From the NCBI GenBank assembly GCA_012797915.1, contig JAAZOE010000078.1, positions 1-7,033 of the forward strand: a DNA stretch of 7,033 nt, in the 5' to 3' direction. Numbering within the stretch: position 1 is the first letter of the stretch; each line of letters begins with the position of its first letter. Source of the DNA: Candidatus Zixiibacteriota bacterium. GTDB lineage: Bacteria; Zixibacteria; MSB-5A5; GN15; JAAZOE01. Below are positions 5,200-7,033 of this stretch, piece after piece. Made by a program: the position numbers and the translations under genes. The notes beneath the pieces were generated by a model. It ran no database searches. It had not been told where the DNA came from and saw nothing but the letters and a program-made list of their open reading frames with translations.

Positions 5200-6468
5200 C
5201 TACACCAAGCGCCCGGCGGCCCGGCAGGCGGTCTCCTTATCGATCAGTCCCGCCGTGTACAGGTTGATAATGCTGGTCGCCTCCTTGCTTTTCACCTCGG
5301 CTTGTTCGCCGGCCAGTGCCGGAAGCGAATTGTCGAACCGCCACTCGGCGCGGCAATGGCATCCCTTCAGGGCCAGCTCGATATTGGCCAGCCAGTTCAA
5401 AAAGCTGGTCGCCGCCGCCTGCACCGACCGCACCTGGCGCATCACCAGGTCGTACTTGAACTGCGCCCAATTGGTCGTGGCGTTGTAGGAATATCCCAGC
5501 AGAAACGGCGACAGATGCGTCCCGCTGCAGATTTCCTCGATCATCGCCCGATGATTGACATACCAGCTGCTGGTTTTGGCCCCGCCGGGGCCCGCCGGAC
5601 CGATATGCTCGATGGTCACATCGTCCCAGGTGACCGGATTGTCCTCCGGTTCGATCTCCCGGATCATCCTCACGGTGCTGTCGAAATACCCGTTGGCCCG
5701 CCCGGCATAGGCTTCATCCGCCTCCCCTTCCCGCCGGTCCGGCGGATGAATCTTGACGTGCAGGCGATGATACCCTGCGTTATGCATCGACCGTCGCATG
5801 TCGTCCAGCAGTTCCTGTTCGATGTAGGCGACGAACGGCACCGCCTTGATGATCGACCGGCCGTACGGATTGGTCAGGCTGGCGTTGAGGGCATAGTAAA
5901 ACAGATCGGGACCAGCATGCGCGACTTCCCCGTGATCCGCCGATTCGATAACCCGGATGCTTCCTGATGAATCGATCTCGAGCTCGGTACGGGCCGGATC
6001 GAAAAAGCGAAATCCGGCGATCGCCGACAGGTCGGAGGCCAGCTCCATCCGCCCCAGGACGGCCCCATCCAGGAAAAGGGATTGAAAAAACGGGGGAAGG
6101 AAATCCTCTTCGGTTCCGGCGTGGCCGAAACAGACCCGGTTGATACGATCGAAGAACTCTTTCAGGATCTGATCGGCTTGGGGATCTTCAACCGGCCGGT
6201 CATTTGTGATGAAGATGAATCGGCCGGGAGCCGCTGCCAGTCGAGCCCAGGTCCAGATAACGGCGCCGATCAACGGAATCGACTCCGCCATGAATCGATA
6301 CAGGCGGACGCGGAACCGGTTATCTTGCCGCTCATTGGGCGAAAAGGTTATCCCTCTGGTGTAGTTTACTGGGTGCTGAAATCCAAGCACGTGACGCTCA
6401 CGAGTGCGGATACTGTCGACCGCCGCATTCCGGTAAGCCGATTCTCCAACCGTTGGCGATAAATTCAT
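5200..6468 (-). CDS. phage portal protein, 422 aa
   Basis: Portals form the dodecameric ring at one head vertex through which DNA enters and to which the terminase docks. Supporting segments are an N-terminal basic region, FIFITNDRPVEDPQADQILK (84-103), followed by LDGAVLGRMEL (133-143), the family-like NPYGRSIIKAVPFVAYIEQE (200-219), and GTHLSPFLLGYSYNATTNWA (316-335) with the helix-rich wing after it (about 336-370). Length suits a compact HK97/SPP1-type portal. The start ATG at 6468 is well placed, with GGAGG 6 nt upstream. Its stop TAG (5202-5200) is 8 nt before the terminase GTG, so the two form one operon. The bipartite element (copy A) lies 18 nt upstream of the start. Portal ahead of terminase is the reverse of the usual order. 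Assignment is by overall pattern and neighbour; a portal has no catalytic motif to confirm. Confidence 0.9.
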   Translation of the reverse strand: MNLSPTVGESAYRNAAVDSIRTRERHVLGFQHPVNYTRGITFSPNERQDNRFRVRLYRFMAESIPLIGAVIWTWARLAAAPGRFIFITNDRPVEDPQADQILKEFFDRINRVCFGHAGTEEDFLPPFFQSLFLDGAVLGRMELASDLSAIAGFRFFDPARTELEIDSSGSIRVIESADHGEVAHAGPDLFYYALNASLTNPYGRSIIKAVPFVAYIEQELLDDMRRSMHNAGYHRLHVKIHPPDRREGEADEAYAGRANGYFDSTVRMIREIEPEDNPVTWDDVTIEHIGPAGPGGAKTSSWYVNHRAMIEEICSGTHLSPFLLGYSYNATTNWAQFKYDLVMRQVRSVQAAATSFLNWLANIELALKGCHCRAEWRFDNSLPALAGEQAEVKSKEATSIINLYTAGLIDKETACRAAGRLV

Positions 6469-6486
6469 AGACTACCTCCATGGCTA

Positions 6487-6521
6487 TATAAATGGCGCTC
6501 TCTTGGCGTTTACCACCAACT
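6487..6521 (-). promoter_or_regulatory. bipartite 35-bp element, copy A, upstream of the portal gene
   Basis: On the minus strand: AGTTGGTGGTAAA, eight bases CGCCAAGA, then GAGCGCCATTTATA. Thirteen- and fourteen-base boxes match copy B (3518-3552) exactly. In this copy the first box and spacer form a nearly perfect 6-bp stem, TTGGTG with CGCCAA around a GTAAA loop (one T-G pair); in copy B that pairing is mostly lost, while TGGTG/CGCCA between the two boxes is kept. The similarity continues weakly past the start codon, where both genes have AATTTATC within the first five codons. It is likely a phage-specific control site for two head-gene units. Confidence 0.65.
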
Positions 6522-6561
6522 AGATATCGATTTGGCCGGTTTTATTGCCGATCCGAATAAA

Positions 6562-6586
6562 CAATGAATTGTCTACCAATGAATTG
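6562..6586. repeat. tandem operator-like repeats CAATGAATTG x2
   Basis: CAATGAATTG occurs at 6562-6571 and again at 6577-6586, exactly 15 bp apart. Each copy is itself a dyad, CAAT-NN-ATTG, so the pair looks like two tandem sites for a dimeric DNA-binding protein. On the minus strand they lie just after the TTGACA at 6609-6604, where the -10 and start region of a leftward promoter would be. This position suits repression of transcription toward the portal gene. Confidence 0.45.
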
Positions 6587-6609
6587 CCCCAAAAGGCTAT
6601 ATATGTCAA
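6587..6609 (-). promoter_or_regulatory. possible leftward promoter: TTGACA -35 upstream of the portal operon
   Basis: A perfect TTGACA reads leftward at 6609-6604. At 17 nt spacing the -10 position falls in the CAATTC of the first operator-like repeat, a poor -10 match, so activity would need an activator or is absent. An inverted repeat at 6614-6630 stands directly upstream of it. It would drive the portal-terminase operon with a leader of about 110 nt. Confidence 0.3.
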
Positions 6610-6719
6610 TTAGTGTCCAGAGTTTGGACAACTCCGCGTCGAATTATGATGGTTTGAGCATGTTTGGGATTGTCAGTAGAGATTTCCTGGGGTACTCAAG
6701 GCAGGTACGAAAAATCTAA
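6603..6719 (+). CDS. possible 38-residue peptide in the right control region
   Basis: ATG at 6603, preceded by AAAAGG with 6 nt spacing, open to TAA at 6717-6719. The peptide begins MSISVQSLDNSASNYDGL and ends FLGYSRQVRKI. It has no membrane segment and no recognisable motif, and its codons are less GC-rich than those of the phage genes. It overlaps the putative leftward -35 and the dyad at 6614-6630, which argues against it. It may be chance; I would not build on it without conservation data. Confidence 0.22.
   Translation: MSISVQSLDNSASNYDGLSMFGIVSRDFLGYSRQVRKI
6614..6630. repeat. inverted repeat TGTCCA-5-TGGACA
   Basis: TGTCCA (6614-6619) and TGGACA (6625-6630) are perfect 6-bp arms around GAGTT. 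The half-site spacing (11 bp between centres) is typical of a dimeric helix-turn-helix regulator. It lies directly upstream, in the leftward sense, of the TTGACA at 6609-6604, where an activator would bind. Confidence 0.4.
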
Positions 6720-7033
6720 CACAATACCTAGTAAGATGTTACCAAACCGGGTCACAATTCCATTATTCTATCATTTGCCCGATTCGGTCTGAGAGGCATG
6801 ATTTTGAGTATGGCCTCGACCAACCCATTCCTAATTCATGACTATAGTTTGAGTTGCATAGGCCGGCGATGGTGTCGGAGGGCTGTACAGTTCCGTTTCC
6901 TCCGAGCGGGCGCCTCTGATAATGCAACCGGGGGTAGGCCCATAATCGACTGTCTCCTAATGTATTATGGCTTCAACAGGAATGGTCTCCCGATGGCACA
7001 CTTATTGCTTGTTTCTTCTTCAGTGAGTATGGA
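6631..7033. other. gene-poor, AT-richer right flank
   Basis: No convincing coding region is seen here on either strand apart from the end of the doubtful short frame at 6603-6719. Composition is clearly less GC-rich than the phage genes. A plus-strand frame from ATG 6798 stays open to the window edge (78 codons), but it has no good ribosome binding site and no protein-like features I recognise. No tRNA, attachment site or integrase is recognised. The segment may be a prophage control region or flanking host DNA. Confidence 0.4.

Noticed and set aside
5302..5967. 221-codon plus-strand open frame opposite the portal gene
   Set aside because: Antisense shadow of the portal gene, without a ribosome binding site or recognisable features.
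6631..7033. CRISPR array, tRNA or riboswitch in the right flank
   Set aside because: No regularly spaced repeats, no cloverleaf with a T-loop, and no riboswitch core I could recognise.

Overview
This window is a GC-rich piece of bacterial DNA carrying part of the head and packaging module of a tailed double-stranded DNA phage, most likely a prophage. The two firmest genes are a portal protein (5200-6468, minus) and a complete terminase large subunit (3848-5191, minus) with Walker A, Walker B and three RNase H-fold nuclease aspartates. A third minus-strand gene (2695-3501) looks like a divergent prohead protease with an inserted Cys/His cluster. The host is probably a GC-rich diderm bacterium, because there is a lipobox signal peptide and good GGAGG ribosome binding sites. 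The phylum cannot be fixed from this sequence. The terminase gene ends in TAA, the portal gene in TAG and others in TGA, so the standard bacterial code fits.

Layout on the minus strand, in the direction of transcription (right to left): an AT-richer control region without a convincing gene (6469-7033), then portal, then terminase 8 nt behind it. Next comes an AT-richer gap (3502-3847) that holds a tiny plus-strand membrane peptide gene (3732-3842) and several dyads. Beyond it are the protease-like gene (2695-3501) and a same-frame continuation (1621-2616) separated from it only by one TGA codon. A plus-strand lipoprotein gene (930-1637) interrupts the run, its 3' end overlapping the phage gene by 17 bp. 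After it two tightly coupled minus-strand genes follow: a one-span membrane/coiled-coil protein (553-873) and a helical protein of unknown role (117-563). One or two very short coupled frames run off the left edge.

The most interesting structure is a bipartite 35-bp element (30 of 35 positions identical) found just upstream of the ribosome binding sites of both portal and protease genes and nowhere else seen in the window. It marks the starts of two units and is a good candidate for a phage-specific regulatory site. The second is the in-frame TGA between the protease-like gene and its continuation. It sits at the centre of a perfect 15-bp inverted repeat, and there is no good start codon after it. 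Read through, the product would be about 628 residues, with a protease-like head followed by sequence whose motif order recalls an inactive ATP-dependent DNA ligase domain. The ligase comparison is my own pattern reading and is not established.

Portal precedes terminase here, the reverse of the common terminase-portal-protease order. No small terminase, major capsid, tail, integrase or lysis gene can be recognised in the window, so this is only part of the element.
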